Under the pieces are notes generated by a model. The model saw only the letters and a list, made by a program, of their open reading frames with translations, had not been told where the DNA came from and did no database searches. A program made the translations under genes and the position numbers. DNA of 16,718 bases from assembly GCA_947589165.1 (NCBI GenBank), contig CANQCH010000009.1:1-16718 (forward strand), given 5' to 3'. Shown in pieces: positions 15,194 through 16,718 of this stretch. Every line of letters starts with the position of its first letter. Within the stretch, counting starts at the first letter, position 1. Source of the stretch: an uncultured Bacilli bacterium. GTDB lineage: Bacteria; Bacillota_I; Bacilli_A; RF39; UBA660.

Positions 15194-15203
15194 TTTAGGT
15201 ATT

Positions 15204-15280
15204 CGGGAAGTAGCACAATTTGGTAGTGCACTAGATTTGGGATCTAGGGGTCGCAGGTTCAAATCCTGTCTTCCCGACCA
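15204..15280 (+). tRNA. tRNA-Pro (anticodon TGG)
   Basis: A cloverleaf of 77 nt with CCA encoded. The acceptor stem pairs CGGGAAG with CTTCCCG, beginning with the C1-G72 pair that marks bacterial tRNA-Pro. The anticodon arm is CTAGA, loop TTTGGGA, TCTAG, giving TGG, which can read all four Pro codons when modified. It is 10 bases behind tRNA-Arg and shares its promoter and terminator. Confidence 0.95.
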
Positions 15281-15288
15281 TTAAAAAT

Positions 15289-15315
15289 AACGTTGATACC
15301 ATCAACGTTTTTTTA
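15289..15315. terminator. Two-way intrinsic terminator after the tRNA pair
   Basis: A perfect 9-bp stem (15289-15297 with 15301-15309), 3-nt loop and a T-run on the plus strand; the minus strand also has a T-rich tail. It can end both the tRNA operon (+) and the Clp gene (-), which converge here. Confidence 0.85.
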
Positions 15316-15318
15316 TTT

Positions 15319-16718
15319 TTAATTAACTAATTTAGCTTGTTGCTTTAGAGCTTTTAAGATTGTTTTAAAGCCGCCTTCTTGATATGCAATATTTTTAATT
15401 AAGGCGACATCTAAATGTTGGTCCTGAAAATATTTGGTTACGATTTTCTCATTTAAATTAGCTAATTCAATTAAATTATCGACTTTTTCTTTTAATTTAT
15501 TAAAATCTTGATTGGCAAAATTATTTATAGTTTGCGCATTAAAACCTACTTTAACTAACTTTTCACAATTAGTATTAATGATAATGAGACAATTTTTAAA
15601 GGAAATATCCATTCCTTTAGCATTTTTAATTATTCCTTCTTCAATGATTTGATCTAATAACTTTTTAATTTCTAAACAACCCATTTCATAGTTTTCAATT
15701 ACTAAGCAACTATAAGGATTATATTGGATATTATTAATAATAACTTCATCATCATAACCGATATACCCGGCGGTTGAACCAATTAATTTACTTAAAGAGG
15801 CCGCATTTGCATACTCACTAAAATCTAATTTCAATAAATTCATTTTTAAATATTTCGCAATTAACGTGGCCATATAAGTTTTACCAACGCCTGAACTACC
15901 ATTAAAAATAATAGTGACCGGGGCATCGTTGATAAAATATTTAGTTTCTAACGTATCAATTAAACTCGTAATGGCTTCTTCTTGGCCATAGACTTTTTTA
16001 TTTAATTCTTCCTTTAAATTAGTTAATAATTTTCTTTTTTCTTCTGGCATCGGAATATTTATTTTTTTACTAAGGACATAATAAATATCTTTTTCTTTAA
16101 TCGTCGTTAATTTTTTCTTTTCTAAACTAGCTAATTGTAAATAAAGTTTTTTCTCATTCTTATACATTTTAATGGCTTCCGAAAAATTATTCTCTTTAAT
16201 ATAATTTTCTTTTTCGACTTGAATTTCGCTAATTTTATGTTTATAAATATTGGGATTATTTTGCTTTTCTTGGTTGATAGCTAACATCGCACAAACGGAA
16301 TCTAAAACATCTAAAGCTTTATCAGGGTTTTTTTCGGTATAAATATATTTATTCGTTAAATAAACAATTTTTTCAATGTCTTGATTGCGAATTTTGATAT
16401 TGTAATGTTTTTCGTAATTAGTTTTAACTTTTTTTAAAATATTTATGGTTTCTTCTCCACTAGGTTCTAAAACATTAATCGTTTCAAACCGCCGGGCTAA
16501 AGCTTTATCTTGAGCCATAAATTTATTATATTCATACGTTGTGGTGGCCCCAATGCATTTAATGGTACCCCGAGCTAAATAAGGTTTTAAAATATCGGCC
16601 GCATTAATGGCTCCTTCTGCCCCACCAGCATTAACCATAGCATGAATTTCATCGATAAATAAAATATATTCGGGATGAGTTTCTAATTCTTTAATAATTT
16701 TGGTGAGCCGTTCTTCAA
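15319..16718 (-). CDS. ClpC-like AAA+ unfoldase, 5' end beyond window, second ATPase domain degenerate
   Basis: The C-terminal 465 or so residues of a Clp/Hsp100 unfoldase; the gene enters from the right edge without a start. The frame runs through the edge, giving an intact D1 Walker B FIDEIH (16644-16661) just before the MVNAGGAEGAINAADILKP stretch. Counting from that Met (16638) as 1: the D1 arginine fingers are ALARRFE (46-52), a UVR-like middle segment is at about 141-170 (EKENYIKENNFSEAIKMY), D2 Walker A is GSSGVGKT (247-254), the pore loop is GYIGYD (291-296) and a VGFNAQ loop is at 364-369. The UVR segment and VGF loop point to ClpC, the ClpP partner, rather than ClpB. In D2 the usual LLDEIEKAH is VIENYEMGC (313-321), the FRPEFINRID block is shortened to FNKLKEKVD, and the YGARPLRR sensor 2 is EGGFKTILK. 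D2 may therefore bind but not hydrolyse ATP normally. No frameshift is seen. Confidence 0.85.
   Translation of the reverse strand, partial: EERLTKIIKELETHPEYILFIDEIHAMVNAGGAEGAINAADILKPYLARGTIKCIGATTTYEYNKFMAQDKALARRFETINVLEPSGEETINILKKVKTNYEKHYNIKIRNQDIEKIVYLTNKYIYTEKNPDKALDVLDSVCAMLAINQEKQNNPNIYKHKISEIQVEKENYIKENNFSEAIKMYKNEKKLYLQLASLEKKKLTTIKEKDIYYVLSKKINIPMPEEKRKLLTNLKEELNKKVYGQEEAITSLIDTLETKYFINDAPVTIIFNGSSGVGKTYMATLIAKYLKMNLLKLDFSEYANAASLSKLIGSTAGYIGYDDEVIINNIQYNPYSCLVIENYEMGCLEIKKLLDQIIEEGIIKNAKGMDISFKNCLIIINTNCEKLVKVGFNAQTINNFANQDFNKLKEKVDNLIELANLNEKIVTKYFQDQHLDVALIKNIAYQEGGFKTILKALKQQAKLVN

Noticed and set aside
1..16718. Use of TGA as a tryptophan codon (Mollicutes-like code)
   Set aside because: All long genes are open with TGA read as stop and have their Trp residues encoded by TGG, so reassignment is not needed and would have left TGA codons inside genes.
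15319..16718. Calling the Clp gene a pseudogene
   Set aside because: The frame is intact over the whole visible length, D1 motifs are complete, and structural motifs of D2 are kept; the changes are substitutions and a short deletion, not disruption.

Overview
The window is AT-rich, densely coding DNA from a low-GC, Gram-positive-type bacterium (Firmicutes/Bacillota; the compact gene layout and protein flavour suggest an uncultured gut Bacilli lineage, but this is inference). The evidence is strong AGGAGG/AAGGAG ribosome binding sites, TATAAT -10 boxes, intrinsic terminators, a ClpC-type Clp ATPase with a UVR segment, and OmpR-family two-component genes next to an FtsX-type ABC exporter. The standard genetic code fits: every gene is open with TGG for Trp. 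TAA and TAG end 14 of the 15 genes; the single TGA stop is followed at once by an in-frame TAA. No insertion sequence, phage gene or CRISPR array is visible, and no gene-free stretch exceeds 300 bases.

Layout. 1-2946 (+): a three-gene membrane glycosylation cassette: a polytopic DUF6020-type glycosyltransferase candidate, a polyprenyl-phosphate glycosyltransferase (GtrB-like) and a GtrA-like flippase. It ends at a two-way terminator shared with a convergent SDR oxidoreductase (2983-3726, -). 3777-8980 (-): an ABC exporter (ATPase plus large two-FtsX-domain permease) followed by a response regulator and a sensor kinase. An 11-bp direct repeat sits at the -35 region of the ABC promoter and is the obvious candidate operator for the regulator. 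A stable hairpin separates the ABC genes from the regulator genes.

9063-10959 (-): a probable redox operon of nitroreductase, a membrane-anchored PepSY protein and thioredoxin reductase. 11044-11617 (-): an HD-domain protein with tRNA-Arg(CCT) only 8 nt behind its stop codon and a terminator after the tRNA. 11706-12365 (-): an anchored extracellular DUF1287 protein with a calcium-loop-like motif, divergent from 12458-15043 (+), a PMCA-like calcium P-type ATPase. 15116-15280 (+): a tRNA-Arg(ACG)/tRNA-Pro(TGG) pair with its own promoter and a terminator.

15319-16718 (-): the C-terminal part of a ClpC-like AAA+ unfoldase, cut by the window edge. Its first ATPase ring looks intact. Its second ring keeps the Walker A, the GYIGY pore loop and the VGF-type ClpP-docking loop, but has lost the Walker B Asp-Glu pair, the arginine finger and the sensor-2 arginine. 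This is the most unusual protein in the window.
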